From positions 372,001 to 436,000 of the forward strand of contig NZ_AP022609.1 of the NCBI RefSeq assembly GCF_010729485.1: a stretch of DNA of 64,000 nucleotides, read 5' to 3'. The notes under the pieces were generated by a model. It was given only the letters and a program-made list of their open reading frames with translations, ran no database searches and had not been told where the DNA came from. The DNA is from Mycolicibacter hiberniae. GTDB lineage: Bacteria > Actinomycetota > Actinomycetes > Mycobacteriales > Mycobacteriaceae. The translations under genes were made by a program, and so were the position numbers. Numbering within the stretch: the first letter of the stretch is position 1; every line of letters starts with the position of its first letter. Positions 32,906 through 43,447 of this stretch are shown piece after piece.

Positions 32906-33169
32906 TCAGTGACCGAGCCGGCCGCGACCCAACCGCAGCAGCAGCATGGCCAGGTCCTTGCCGTCCTCACCGAGTTCGCTGTAGCGCTCCAGCACCTTCA
33001 TCTCCCGGCTGTGCACCAGCCGGGTACCGCCGGAGGCCATCCGGAGTTTGCCGATCTCCTGGGCCACTGCGGTGCGGCGCTTGACTGCGGCCAGGATCTC
33101 GGCGTCGAGCCGGTCGATCTCGTGGCGCAGTTCCTCGATGTCGGGCAGCTGTTGGGATTGGGCAGACAT
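32906..33169 (-). CDS. chorismate mutase, AroQ class, intracellular
   Basis: 87 residues from ATG 33169, which has CTGGAG at a good distance; ATG 33214 or GTG 33232 would give longer forms nearer the 105 residues of M. tuberculosis Rv0948c. Chorismate mutase makes prephenate for Phe and Tyr. The pattern LRHEIDRLDAEILAAVKRR and MASGGTRLVHSREMKVLERY keeps the AroQ-delta active-site arginines, and the end RLGRGRLGH is the tail by which the M. tuberculosis enzyme binds the DAHP synthase AroG and gains activity. It is divergent from uvrD1. Confidence 0.92.
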   Translation of the reverse strand: MSAQSQQLPDIEELRHEIDRLDAEILAAVKRRTAVAQEIGKLRMASGGTRLVHSREMKVLERYSELGEDGKDLAMLLLRLGRGRLGH

Positions 33170-33418
33170 GATCTGGACTCCAGGTTCTCGCTGTTGGGTG
33201 GTTTCTGGTCCCATTCGGCGATCCGGCCTCACACAACAGACGAGCCCCGGGCCGGCGAAGCGGACCGCGGGGCGCAGGCGTTGCGCTTAAACCACGGGCA
33301 CCGCTGTTCGGTACCCGTAGAAAAATCGACGCCGCGTGTCGAGCACGAACCGAGTGTGCCACTAACGGCAGTGCCAGCGCAAAGACTGTCGCCCGGCGGC
33401 GGTACGTTGGGGGACGCT

Positions 33419-35791
33419 ATGACCTTGCACGCCAGTCCGCACACCGACCATCTCCTCGAGGGCCTCAACCCGCAGCAGCGCCGGGCCGTGTTGCACGAGG
33501 GCTCTCCGCTGCTGATCGTGGCAGGAGCAGGTTCGGGCAAGACGGCGGTGCTGACCCGGCGTATCGCCTACCTGCTGGCCGCCCGGGGCGTCGGGGTGGG
33601 ACAGATCCTGGCCATCACCTTCACCAATAAGGCCGCCGCCGAGATGCGCGAGCGGGTGTCGAGCCTGGTGGGCCCCCGGGCCCGGGTGATGTGGGTGTCG
33701 ACGTTCCACTCCACCTGCGTGCGGATCCTGCGCAACCAGGCCTCGGTGGTCCCCGGCCTGAACTCCAACTTCTCGATCTATGACGCCGACGACTCGCGGC
33801 GACTGCTGCTGATGATCGGCCGCGACATGGGCCTCGACGTCAAACGGCACTCGCCGCGGCTGCTGGCCAATGCCATCTCCAACCTGAAGAACGAACTGAT
33901 CGACCCGGACCGGGCGCTGGCCGACCTCACCGAGGATTCCGACGAACTGAGCCGGGTGGTGGCCGCCGTCTACGCCGAGTACCAGCGTCGGCTGCGTTCG
34001 GCCAACGCCCTGGACTTCGATGACCTCATCGGAGAGACGGTCGCAATATTGCAGGCCTTCCCGGAGATCGCCCAGCACTATCGCCGCCGGTTCCGGCACA
34101 TCCTGGTCGACGAATATCAGGACACCAACCATGCCCAGTACATGTTGGTGCGCGAACTCGCGGGCCACGGCGGTTCGGCGAGGCTCGACGGAGGAGAGGC
34201 GAAGCCGGGACCGCCGCAGGAAAACGGACCGGCCGGCGAGGGCAACTCCGAATTGCCGCCCGCCGAACTGTGCGTGGTCGGTGACGCCGATCAGTCGATC
34301 TACGCCTTCCGCGGCGCCACCATCCGTAACATCGAGGATTTCGAACGCGACTATCCCGACGCGACCACCATTCTGCTGGAGCAGAACTACCGCTCCACGC
34401 AGAACATTCTCTCGGCGGCCAACGCACTGATCGCCTGCAACTCCGGGCGTCGGGAGAAGCGACTGTGGACCGACGCCGGCGACGGTGAACTGATCATCGG
34501 TTACGTCGCCGATAACGAGCATGACGAGGCGCGGTTCGTCGCGCAGGAGATCGACGCCCTGACCGAGGCCGGCACGGTCAACTACAGCGACGTGGCGGTG
34601 TTCTACCGCACCAACAACTCGTCGCGGTCGCTGGAAGAGGTGTTCATCCGCAGCGGCATCCCGTACAAAGTCGTCGGCGGTGTGCGCTTCTACGAGCGCA
34701 AAGAGATCCGCGACATCATCGCCTACCTGCGGGTGCTGGACAACCCCGGCGACGCGGTGAGTCTGCGACGCATTCTCAACACCCCCCGCCGGGGTATCGG
34801 GGACCGCGCGGAGGCGTGTGTGGCGGTGCATGCGGAGAACACCGGCGTGGGATTCGCGGCCGCACTGGCAGCCGCCGCCGAGGGCTCCGTACCGATGCTC
34901 AACAGCCGTTCGCAGAACGCGATCGCCGCTTTCGTCGCGATGCTCGAGGAGTTGCGGGCGCATCTGAACACCTGCGACGACGACCTGGGCTCGCTGGTGG
35001 AGCTGGTGCTCGACCGGACCGGTTACCGCAAGGAACTGGAGGTCTCGACCGACCCACAGGATCTGGCTCGGCTGGACAACATCAACGAATTGGTCAGTGT
35101 TGCCCACGAATTCAGCATCGACCGGGCCAACGCGCTCGCCGAACAGGACGGCACCGTCGAGGAGGACGTGCCCGATGTCGGTGTGCTGGCGGCGTTCTTG
35201 GAACGGGTTTCGCTGATCGCCGACACCGACGAGATTCCCGAACACGGGTCCGGGATGGTCACCTTGATGACCTTGCACACCGCCAAGGGGCTGGAGTTCC
35301 CGGTGGTGTTCGTGGTCGGCTGGGAGGACGGCATGTTCCCGCACATGCGTTCGCTGGGGGATGCCCGCGAGTTGTCCGAGGAACGCCGGCTGGCCTACGT
35401 CGGTCTGACCAGGGCGCGCCAACGGCTGTACCTGAGCCGGGCCAAAGTGCGCTCGTCGTGGGGCCAGCCGATGTTGAACCCGGAATCGCGATTCCTGCGA
35501 GAGATCCCGCAGCACCTCATCGACTGGCGGCGCACCGAGGCCAGCGTCGCGCCGAGCGCACCGGTCAGCGGCGCCGGCCGGTTCGGCACGCCGCGGCCGG
35601 CGCCGAGCCGATCGGGCAACCGGCCGCTGCTGGTCCTGGCGCCAGGGGACCGGGTGTCGCACGACAAGTACGGCTTGGGCCGGGTGGAGGAAGTCTCGGG
35701 GGTGGGCGAGTCGGCCATGTCACTGATCGACTTCGGCAGCTCCGGGCGGGTCAAGCTGATGCACAACCACGCCCCGGTGTCCAAGCTTTAG
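33419..35791 (+). CDS. uvrD1: ATP-dependent DNA helicase UvrD1 (PcrA-like)
   Basis: 790 residues from ATG 33419, preceded by GGGGGA; the frame is open far upstream but those codons lie in the chorismate mutase promoter region. SF1A motifs in order: Walker A AGAGSGKT (35-42), ITFTNKAAAEM, DEYQDTNHAQ, GDADQSIYAFRGA, VAVFYRTN, TLMTLHTAKGLEFP and YVGLTRARQRLYLS. The last ~60 residues form the Tudor-like tail (DKYGLGRVEEVSG). M. tuberculosis UvrD1 acts in excision repair and is stimulated by Ku, and ku lies in this window. An insertion around residues 251-266, between the Walker B and motif III regions, is derived from a short DNA repeat. Confidence 0.96.
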   Translation: MTLHASPHTDHLLEGLNPQQRRAVLHEGSPLLIVAGAGSGKTAVLTRRIAYLLAARGVGVGQILAITFTNKAAAEMRERVSSLVGPRARVMWVSTFHSTCVRILRNQASVVPGLNSNFSIYDADDSRRLLLMIGRDMGLDVKRHSPRLLANAISNLKNELIDPDRALADLTEDSDELSRVVAAVYAEYQRRLRSANALDFDDLIGETVAILQAFPEIAQHYRRRFRHILVDEYQDTNHAQYMLVRELAGHGGSARLDGGEAKPGPPQENGPAGEGNSELPPAELCVVGDADQSIYAFRGATIRNIEDFERDYPDATTILLEQNYRSTQNILSAANALIACNSGRREKRLWTDAGDGELIIGYVADNEHDEARFVAQEIDALTEAGTVNYSDVAVFYRTNNSSRSLEEVFIRSGIPYKVVGGVRFYERKEIRDIIAYLRVLDNPGDAVSLRRILNTPRRGIGDRAEACVAVHAENTGVGFAAALAAAAEGSVPMLNSRSQNAIAAFVAMLEELRAHLNTCDDDLGSLVELVLDRTGYRKELEVSTDPQDLARLDNINELVSVAHEFSIDRANALAEQDGTVEEDVPDVGVLAAFLERVSLIADTDEIPEHGSGMVTLMTLHTAKGLEFPVVFVVGWEDGMFPHMRSLGDARELSEERRLAYVGLTRARQRLYLSRAKVRSSWGQPMLNPESRFLREIPQHLIDWRRTEASVAPSAPVSGAGRFGTPRPAPSRSGNRPLLVLAPGDRVSHDKYGLGRVEEVSGVGESAMSLIDFGSSGRVKLMHNHAPVSKL
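34169..34215 (+). repeat. 47-base palindrome-ended repeat inserted in frame in uvrD1
   Basis: The segment is bounded by GGCGGT (34169-34174) and ACCGCC (34210-34215) and contains GGCTCGACGGAGGAGAGGC at 34182-34200. The same 19 bases occur at 55569-55587 inside the VWA gene, again in the frame that reads RLDGGEA. It codes for a low-complexity loop between conserved helicase motifs. Confidence 0.7.
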
Positions 35792-35952
35792 CGGCGATCG
35801 CAAGCGCGGCGGAGCCGGGCGCAGCGGGTCGCCGCCACGATTTAGCGGCGATCGCAAGCGCGGCGGAGCCGGGCGCAGCGGGTCGCCGCCAAGCTTTAGC
35901 GGCGATCGCAAGCGCGGCGGAGCCGGGCGCAGCGGGTCGCCGCCAAGCTCAA
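35782..35952. repeat. three 54-base tandem copies of the palindromic repeat after uvrD1
   Basis: Units begin at 35791, 35845 and 35899 with GCGGCGATCGCAAGCGCGGC and run through GGAGCCGGGCGCAGCGGG to TCGCCGCC, so each can fold with its ends paired (GCGGCGA with TCGCCGC). The linker between units repeats AAGCTTTA, which is also the end of uvrD1 (Lys-Leu-stop), so the array seems to have grown from the gene's own 3' end. A transcript-ending or RNA-stabilising role is possible. Confidence 0.85.
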
Positions 35953-35964
35953 GCGGGTCAACCC

Positions 35965-36507
35965 TCAGATCCCGAACAACCAGCGTCGGGTGGCCGGCTG
36001 CAGTGCCGCGGCGATGGTGGCCAGCTGGAATACCGGGATGACCTGCACGATGGCCGGCACCCGCGCTCCCGCCAGGAACAGACTCCCGAACGTCAACAGG
36101 GCGACCACCATCCCGACCGCGATCAGCAAGCGGCCCAGCGGACGCCGGAGCAGCAGCATGATCACTCCGGAGACCGTGGTGCCGCCGAACACCGCGGTCA
36201 GGAAGCCGACCGCGACGCAGAACAGCCGGTCGGTGTGCCACCAGCTGGCGATGAGGTCGGTGGACACCACCGAGGTGGCCCAGCAGCTGAGTAACGCCAG
36301 TACGCAGGCGCCGATCGCGGCGGCTGCGCTGGGGTAGCGCGGGGACAACGGCGCCGGTCCGGGCGGGACCACCGGCGGTATCGGCTGCGCACCGGTCACG
36401 ATCGGAATGGCACCGGTGGGCGCCCGGCGGATGATGCGGCTGGGCGAACCAGTCGGAGGTTGAGGAGCAGGGGTCGCGCCGGCAGCGGGCTGGTGGCGGT
36501 CGCTCAC
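35965..36507 (-). CDS. hypothetical four-helix membrane protein
   Basis: 180 residues: a Pro-rich cytoplasmic start of about 55 residues (with PTGSPSRIIRRAPTGAIPIV), then four hydrophobic helices (AIGACVLALLSCWATSVV; FCVAVGFLTAVFGGTTVSGV; LLIAVGMVVALLTFGSLFL; VIPVFQLATIAAALQP). I recognise no named family. It is ten bases downstream of the M23 peptidase stop on the same strand and could be co-transcribed with it, which hints at an envelope role. Confidence 0.7.
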   Translation of the reverse strand: MSDRHQPAAGATPAPQPPTGSPSRIIRRAPTGAIPIVTGAQPIPPVVPPGPAPLSPRYPSAAAAIGACVLALLSCWATSVVSTDLIASWWHTDRLFCVAVGFLTAVFGGTTVSGVIMLLLRRPLGRLLIAVGMVVALLTFGSLFLAGARVPAIVQVIPVFQLATIAAALQPATRRWLFGI

Positions 36508-36516
36508 TCTTCCAGG

Positions 36517-37524
36517 TTAGGCGAAATTGATCCCGCGTTTGGCGAGCCAGGAGGTCGGGTCGATGCGGGTGGTGCCGTTCTGCAGCACCTCGAAGTGCAG
36601 GTGCGGGCCGGTCGAGTAACCGCGGTTGCCCATCTCGGCGATCTGGTCGCCCGCCATCACGCGCTCACCGACGCTGACCAGTGACCGGTTGATGTGGCCG
36701 TAGAGGGTCACGGTGCCGTCGGAGTGGCGCAGCTTGACGAGCATGCCGTAGCCGCCGCTGGGGCCCGACTCGATGACCACGCCGTCCGAAGCCGCCAGGA
36801 TCGGGGTCCCGATCGCGTTGGCGATGTCGATACCGGCGTGCAGCACACCCCAGCGGTAGCCGAAGTTCGACGTGAACGCGCCCTGGGTGGGTGCCACGAA
36901 CAGCGGGCGCTGCAGCCGGGCCTCGCGCTCGGCGCGCTCCTGCGCGAACGCCATCCCCTTGGCCAGCTCCTCGTTGTGCACGACGACGTTCGCGGCGGCT
37001 TTGACCGTGATCATCTGCAAGCCGTGGCTGGAGGTGGTGGTGGTCCCGTCGTTGAGGGCCGTCTTGCTGGCCGCCAGCACAGCGGGCCGCGCGACGGGGT
37101 CGCCCGAGGGGTGGGTGGCGGCGTGTGCGGCAGCGGCGGCAGCGCCGGCCGCCATGGCCGCGATCATGACGCGGCTCTTGACGGCGCTGGTGGGCTGACT
37201 GCGGTGCCTGCCGCCGCGCGCGGGCCGCGGGGCCGCCTGCTCCGGGTGGTAATAGCCCTGGTCGGGGTAGCCCTCGGGGGGCATCACCAGCCGCAGGACG
37301 GGCATGTTGTCGGTGTCGGCGAGGTCGTCCAGCTCGGGGGCCAGCAGCACCTCGGACATCTCATCGAACGGGTCGTCGTCAAGCGCTCCGGGGGGCCAGC
37401 CGAACTCGCTGAACGCAATGATGTCGGTGACCTCGGCAGGGCCTGGCATCGAAGACCGCGCGCCGTTTCGACGACGGGGAGCAGGTCCCCCGGAAACCGG
37501 ACGCATCGGTACACCGTGCTGCAT
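36517..37524 (-). CDS. M23-family (LytM) peptidase with N-terminal membrane anchor (Rv0950c-like)
   Basis: 335 residues. About 120 cytoplasmic residues, one transmembrane helix (SRVMIAAMAAGAAAAAAHAA), an extracytoplasmic spacer with a coiled-coil-like stretch (EELAKGMAFAQERAEREARL), then an M23 domain from about 210. Zinc-ligand motifs are HAGIDIA (H-x3-D type) and GPHLHFEV (HxH), so the catalytic site is complete and it should cut peptidoglycan cross-bridges. It matches Rv0950c, opposite sucC. The ATG at 37524 is used; an ATG six codons later is an alternative. Confidence 0.88.
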   Translation of the reverse strand: MQHGVPMRPVSGGPAPRRRNGARSSMPGPAEVTDIIAFSEFGWPPGALDDDPFDEMSEVLLAPELDDLADTDNMPVLRLVMPPEGYPDQGYYHPEQAAPRPARGGRHRSQPTSAVKSRVMIAAMAAGAAAAAAHAATHPSGDPVARPAVLAASKTALNDGTTTTSSHGLQMITVKAAANVVVHNEELAKGMAFAQERAEREARLQRPLFVAPTQGAFTSNFGYRWGVLHAGIDIANAIGTPILAASDGVVIESGPSGGYGMLVKLRHSDGTVTLYGHINRSLVSVGERVMAGDQIAEMGNRGYSTGPHLHFEVLQNGTTRIDPTSWLAKRGINFA

Positions 37525-37794
37525 CAGCCTGGAAATTCCTCTGGTCGTGATCAGAACGTTATAAACAGCTAGACCTGGTGACCGTAACCACTCCCGTCGG
37601 AGCCTGGCAAGCTATCAGTCAAATACGCGGGGGAATGTGAACCTAATCACGTTTTTTCCGCGGTGAGATGTGCCACAGCAGCGGTACGCGAGGAGGGAAC
37701 CTCGCCGCAGGCTCGATACAGTGCCTCGGGAGCTAGATCTCTGACAATCCGACAGCGCCGGCTTGCCGGCGACCCGCAATAAGACAGTGAGCCC

Positions 37795-38970
<1,176 letters not shown>

Positions 38971-38972
38971 GT

Positions 38973-39875
38973 ATGTCGATCTTTGTCAACAAGGACAGCA
39001 AGGTCATCGTCCAGGGCATCACCGGTGCCGAGGCCACCAAGCACACCGCGCGGATGCTTGCCGCCGGCACCCAGATCGTCGGCGGGGTCAACGCCCGCAA
39101 GGCCGGCACCACGGTCGGGCACTTGAACAAAGAGGGCCAAGAGGTCAATTTGCCGGTGTTCGGCAGCGTGGCTGAGGCGATGGAGAAGACCGGCGCCGAC
39201 GTGTCGATCGCGTTCGTGCCGCCGAAGTTCGCCAAAGACGCGATGATCGAGGCCATCGACGCCGAGATTCCGCTGCTGGTCGTCATCACCGAGGGCATCC
39301 CGGTGCAGGACAGTGCCTACGCGTGGGCCTACAACGTCGACAAGGGCACCAAGACCCGCATCATCGGGCCGAACTGTCCGGGCATCATCACCCCCGGCGA
39401 GTGCCTGGTCGGCATCACCCCGGCCAACATCAGTGGCAGCGGCCCCATCGGGCTGGTGTCCAAGTCGGGCACCTTGACCTACCAGATGATGTTCGAGCTG
39501 CGGGACTTCGGGTTCTCCACCGCCATCGGCATCGGCGGCGACCCGGTCATCGGCACCACCCACATCGACGCCATCGAGGCGTTCGAGGCAGACCCCGACA
39601 CCAAGGTCATCGTGATGATCGGTGAGATCGGCGGCGACGCCGAGGAGCGGGCCGCCGACTACATCAAGGCCAACGTCACCAAGCCGGTCGTCGGCTACGT
39701 GGCGGGCTTCACCGCGCCGGAGGGCAAGACCATGGGCCACGCCGGTGCCATCGTGTCGGGCTCGTCGGGCACCGCGGCCGCCAAGCAGGAAGCGCTGGAG
39801 GCCGCCGGGGTGAAGGTGGGCAAGACGCCGTCGGCCACCGCCGCGCTGGCACGGCAGATCCTCGAGAGCCTGTAG
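38973..39875 (+). CDS. sucD: succinyl-CoA synthetase alpha subunit
   Basis: 300 residues. The CoA-binding Rossmann domain begins [20 protein letters not shown], and the phosphohistidine loop is [14 protein letters not shown] with H256. It partners SucC as a heterodimer or tetramer. Two bases separate it from sucC, indicating one operon; a large hairpin lies 12 bases after its stop. Confidence 0.97.
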   Translation: MSIFVNKDSKVIVQGITGAEATKHTARMLAAGTQIVGGVNARKAGTTVGHLNKEGQEVNLPVFGSVAEAMEKTGADVSIAFVPPKFAKDAMIEAIDAEIPLLVVITEGIPVQDSAYAWAYNVDKGTKTRIIGPNCPGIITPGECLVGITPANISGSGPIGLVSKSGTLTYQMMFELRDFGFSTAIGIGGDPVIGTTHIDAIEAFEADPDTKVIVMIGEIGGDAEERAADYIKANVTKPVVGYVAGFTAPEGKTMGHAGAIVSGSSGTAAAKQEALEAAGVKVGKTPSATAALARQILESL

Positions 39876-39887
39876 CTGGTTTTGGCA

Positions 39888-39947
39888 GCGAGCAGACGCA
39901 GAATCGCACGCAAGCAGGGCTTGCAGCGCGATTCTGCGTCTGCTCGC
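39888..39947. terminator. 60-base nested hairpin after sucD
   Basis: Perfect 20-base arms, GCGAGCAGACGCAGAATCGC at 39888-39907 and its reverse complement at 39928-39947, enclose a second hairpin GCAAGC-AGG-GCTTGC. No T-run follows, so if it terminates sucCD it is not a classical intrinsic terminator. Such long exact palindromes also behave as mobile interspersed repeats or RNA-stabilising ends. The next gene starts 18 bases later on the same strand. Confidence 0.6.
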
Positions 39948-39964
39948 CGTAATGAGGTGAGTAC

Positions 39965-41497
39965 ATGAGCATCGATCCGCGCACTCCCGTCGTGGTGGGT
40001 GTTGGCCAGGCCGCTGAGCGCCTTGACGACCCCGACTACCGCGCGATGTCGCCGGTGCAGCTGGCGGCTGCCGCCGCCCAGGCCGCACTGCAGGACTGCC
40101 GTGCGAGTGCGGCGGAGGTCGCTTCGGCCATCGACACTGTGGTGGCCACCCGGCAGTTCGAGATCTCGATCCCGAACATCCCTGCCCCGCTGGGGAAGTC
40201 GAACAACTTTCCGCGGTCGGTCGCGCGCCTGATCGATGCCGAACCGGCCCGAGCGGTTCTGGACAAGGTGGGCGGTCAAGGGCCCCAGGCGCTGCTCACC
40301 GAATTCGGCGGCGAGATCGCGGCGGGCGCTTGCGACGTGGTGCTGCTGTGCGGATCCGACGCGACGTCGACGCTGCGTCACTTCGCCAAGGCAGACGACA
40401 AGCCGGATTTCAGCGAGACCGTCGAGGGTCAGCTCGAGGACCGCGGCTACGGCCTGGAGGAGTTCGTCGAGCACTACACGGTGATGCACGGCCTGACCAG
40501 TCCGGCGGTGCAGTACGGCCTGTTGGAGAACGCCCGGCGGGCCCGGCTGGGTCTCGGCACCGCCGACTATCTGCAGGCCATGGGGGAGCTGTTCGCCCCG
40601 ATGACCAAGATCGCCGCCAAGAACCCGTTCTCGGCTTCGCCGGTCGAGCGTTCGGTCGATCAACTGGTCACCATCAGCGCCGAGAACCGGATGATTTGCG
40701 ACCCCTACCCGCGGCTGCTGGTGGCGCGCGACCAGGTCAACCAGGGCGCAGCGGTGCTGCTGATGTCGGTGGAGGTCGCCCAGCGCCTGGGTGTGCCCGA
40801 AGACCGCTGGGTGTACTTGCACGGGCATGCCGCGCTGCGTTCGCAGCGTCTGCTGGATCGCCCTGATCTGGGCGCCTATCCGGCGGCGGTGACGGCCACC
40901 ACCGAGACGCTTGAGATGGCGGGCATCGGCTTCGACGAGGTGGCGGCCATGGACCTCTACAGCTGCTTCCCGGTGCCGGTCTTCGCCATGTGCGACGCCT
41001 TCGGTCTTTCCGCCGACGACCCGCGCGGCCTGACCCTGACCGGCGGCCTACCCTTCTTCGGCGGCGCCGGCAACAACTATTCGATGCATGCGATCGCCGA
41101 GGCCGTCGCCTTCGTCCGCAGTGCCCCAGGGCAATTCGCCTATGTGGGCGCCAACGGCGGCATGATGAGCAAGTACGCGGCCGGGGTGTACTCGACTACC
41201 GCGGTGCCGTGGACGCCAGATCGCAGCGCCGAATTGCAAGCCCAGATCGATGCCGCGCCGGCGGTCCCCGTCGTCGAGCGAGCCGAAGGCCCGGCCACCA
41301 TCGAGACCTACAGCGTTCGCTACGACTGGGAGACCCGCACCGGGATCATCATCGGCCGCCTGGACAGCGACGGCAGCCGGTTCCTGGCGACGACCGAGGA
41401 CGAAGGCCTGGTGGCCTTGTTGTCCGACGGCGAGCCGCTGGGTGCCGCGGTGACCGTGCACGCCTTCGACTACGGCAACCGCTGCTCCCTGCGCTGA
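39965..41497 (+). CDS. thiolase-like protein (TLP1 type) with extra C-terminal domain
   Basis: 510 residues, longer than an ordinary ~390-residue thiolase. The core has thiolase topology (VVGVGQAAERL..., CGSDATSTLRH, MDLYSCFPVPVFAMCDAFGL, GGLPFFGGAGNNYSMHAIAE). The last ~90 residues (TIETYSVRYDWETRTGIIIG, then LATTEDEGLVALLSDGEPLG) match the OB-like C-terminal extension of TLP1 proteins described in M. smegmatis. TLP1 lacks a normal thiolase cysteine set and may act in lipid/CoA metabolism or transfer. GAGGTGAG precedes ATG 39965. M. tuberculosis has, as I recall, no gene in this slot. Confidence 0.75.
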   Translation: MSIDPRTPVVVGVGQAAERLDDPDYRAMSPVQLAAAAAQAALQDCRASAAEVASAIDTVVATRQFEISIPNIPAPLGKSNNFPRSVARLIDAEPARAVLDKVGGQGPQALLTEFGGEIAAGACDVVLLCGSDATSTLRHFAKADDKPDFSETVEGQLEDRGYGLEEFVEHYTVMHGLTSPAVQYGLLENARRARLGLGTADYLQAMGELFAPMTKIAAKNPFSASPVERSVDQLVTISAENRMICDPYPRLLVARDQVNQGAAVLLMSVEVAQRLGVPEDRWVYLHGHAALRSQRLLDRPDLGAYPAAVTATTETLEMAGIGFDEVAAMDLYSCFPVPVFAMCDAFGLSADDPRGLTLTGGLPFFGGAGNNYSMHAIAEAVAFVRSAPGQFAYVGANGGMMSKYAAGVYSTTAVPWTPDRSAELQAQIDAAPAVPVVERAEGPATIETYSVRYDWETRTGIIIGRLDSDGSRFLATTEDEGLVALLSDGEPLGAAVTVHAFDYGNRCSLR

Positions 41498-41499
41498 GG

Positions 41500-42348
41500 T
41501 CAGCTGCTGAGCCCCAGCTTTGCGGCCAGCCGTTCGACGTAAGCGGCCACCTCCGACTCGGACTTGTCCGGCAGGCCGAACAGTGTTTCGGTGACACCCA
41601 ACTCGGCCCAGTGCGCCAACTTCTCGGGCACCGGCTTGAAGTCCAGCGCCACGATCTGCGGCGCTCCGTCACGGCCGGCCGCAGCCCAGGTGTCCTGCAG
41701 AAGCTTCACGGGCGCGTCGATGTCGAAGTCACGCGGCGTGGTGATCCAGCCGTCGGCGCTGCGGGCGATCCACTTGAAATTCTTCTCCGTTCCGGCGGCA
41801 CCCACGAGCACCGGAACGTGCGATTGCACCGGTTTGGGCCAGGCCCAGCTCGCGCCGAAGTTCACAAATTCGCCCTCGTAAGACGCCTCCTCCTGCGTCC
41901 ACAAGGCCCGCATGGCCTCCAGATACTCCCGCAGCATGGTGCGCCGCCGCCCGGGCGGCACGCCATGATCGGCCAATTCATCGGTGTTCCAGCCGAATCC
42001 GACACCGAGACTGACACGGCCTCCGGACAGGTGATCCAGCGTGGCGATGGATTTCGCCAGCGTGATCGGATCATGCTCGACCGGCAGCGCCACCGCGGTA
42101 GACAACCGGACTCGCGACGTCACCGCACTCGCGGCGCCCAAGCTGACCCACGGGTCCAAGGTGCGCATGTAGCGGTCATCGGGCAGCGACTCGTCCCCGG
42201 TGGTCGGGTGAGCGGCTTGCCGCTTCACCGGAATGTGCGTGTGCTCCGGCACATAGAAGGTGGTGAAGCCGTGATCGTCGGCGAGTTTGGCGGCCGCTGC
42301 CGGGTCGATTCCGCGGTCACTGGTGAACAGTACGAGCCCGTAATCCAT
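41500..42348 (-). CDS. LLM-class F420-dependent oxidoreductase (Rv0953c-like)
   Basis: 282 residues from ATG 42348, exactly the length I recall for Rv0953c; the frame continues 19 codons upstream but without a better start. Luciferase-like fold: DYGLVLFTSDRGIDPAAAAK, VSLGAASAVTSRVRLSTAV, and the F420/FMN region SLGVGFGWNTDELADHGVPP. The substrate is unknown. It faces the thiolase-like gene tail-to-tail with two bases between stops. Confidence 0.87.
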   Translation of the reverse strand: MDYGLVLFTSDRGIDPAAAAKLADDHGFTTFYVPEHTHIPVKRQAAHPTTGDESLPDDRYMRTLDPWVSLGAASAVTSRVRLSTAVALPVEHDPITLAKSIATLDHLSGGRVSLGVGFGWNTDELADHGVPPGRRRTMLREYLEAMRALWTQEEASYEGEFVNFGASWAWPKPVQSHVPVLVGAAGTEKNFKWIARSADGWITTPRDFDIDAPVKLLQDTWAAAGRDGAPQIVALDFKPVPEKLAHWAELGVTETLFGLPDKSESEVAAYVERLAAKLGLSS

Positions 42349-42505
42349 ATCCGTGATTAGAACGTGTTCCTGTTTCCCGGGCAATGGGGGGGTCCGGTAT
42401 CGCACGGCGTTGAGGCACCGGGAAAACCCCCAAGTGCGCTAGCGTGGATGGTCGAAGCGCGCCGCACCGCCCAGAAACGTCCTGCCCACAAGCACAGGAG
42501 AGGTC

Positions 42506-43402
42506 ATGACCTACTCGCCCGGGACTCCCGGATTCCAGCCTTCTCAACCGTCAGGCCCCTACGGGCCGGCGACCCCGTCGTTTGCCAAGACGGGCGGGGA
42601 GGAGAGCAGATTGCCGCAGTATCTCCAGATCGCGGTGGTGGTGTTGGGGCTGGGTGTTTACCTGGCGAACTTCGGACCGATCGTGACCATCACCGACGTC
42701 GACTATCCGCTGGTCCTCAGCGATGCCGGCAACACGGTGCCCCTGGCCGTGCTGGCTGCGCTGCTGGCCGGGGTGGCGTTGCTGCCCAAGGCGAAGAACT
42801 TCACCGCGGTGGTGGCCGTGGTCGCGGCGTTGGGCGCCCTGCTGGCCATCTCGACCATCGCCGAGGCCAGCGGTAGCTACGCCATCGGCTGGGGGCTGTG
42901 GCTGATCCTGGTCTTCAGCGTCCTGCAGTCCGTCGCCGCGACGGGGGTGCTGCTGCTGGAAGCCGGTGTGGTGACCGCGCCGACGCCGCGCCCCAAGTAC
43001 GACCCCTACGCCCAGTACGGGCTGCCGCCCGGCGGTAGCTACTACGGCCAGCCGGGCCAGCAGCAGGGCTACGGCCATCAGGGTCCCCAGAGCCAGCAGG
43101 CTCCGCAGCAGTCCGGCTACCCGTCCTACGGCGGCGGCTACCCGTCGGCGCCCGGCAGCGGCGGCTTCGGCGCGCAGCAGTCGCCGTCGTCCGGTCCGTT
43201 CAACGCCGGCGGCCAGCAGTCCGCGCAGCACGGGCCGCCCACCCCGCCAACCGGATTCCCTTCCTACAACCCGCCTTCGACCGGCGGTTCGGCGAGCTCC
43301 TCCACCGGCGGCCAGAGCGCGTCCGGTTCGGGTCAGAGTTCGACGGGCGGCCAGCAGTCGCAGGGCGGCGGCTCCGCCTCGTCGGGGCCGTCGCAGCCCT
43401 AG
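42506..43402 (+). CDS. Rv0954-like membrane protein (DUF5336, '34 kDa antigen' family)
   Basis: 298 residues. Four hydrophobic helices lie between about 30 and 160 ([72 protein letters not shown]). A ~130-residue tail follows, rich in Gly, Gln, Ser, Tyr and Pro ([20 protein letters not shown]). This is the mycobacterial 34-kDa antigenic protein family; function is not established. CAGGAGAGG gives ATG 42506 a strong ribosome site. It is followed at 46 bases by perM. Confidence 0.86.
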   Translation: MTYSPGTPGFQPSQPSGPYGPATPSFAKTGGEESRLPQYLQIAVVVLGLGVYLANFGPIVTITDVDYPLVLSDAGNTVPLAVLAALLAGVALLPKAKNFTAVVAVVAALGALLAISTIAEASGSYAIGWGLWLILVFSVLQSVAATGVLLLEAGVVTAPTPRPKYDPYAQYGLPPGGSYYGQPGQQQGYGHQGPQSQQAPQQSGYPSYGGGYPSAPGSGGFGAQQSPSSGPFNAGGQQSAQHGPPTPPTGFPSYNPPSTGGSASSSTGGQSASGSGQSSTGGQQSQGGGSASSGPSQP

Positions 43403-43447
43403 TCACCTCCCGCGCGCCGAGTTGATCGTGCTCGTAGCGTGACTTCG

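Noticed and set aside
33362..35662. 766-codon open frame opposite uvrD1
   Set aside because: uvrD1 has every helicase motif in the plus frame; the antisense translation has no family features. Long antisense frames are expected in high-GC genes.
35782..35952. Possible CRISPR array
   Set aside because: The 54-base units are direct tandem copies without unique spacers, and no cas genes are present.
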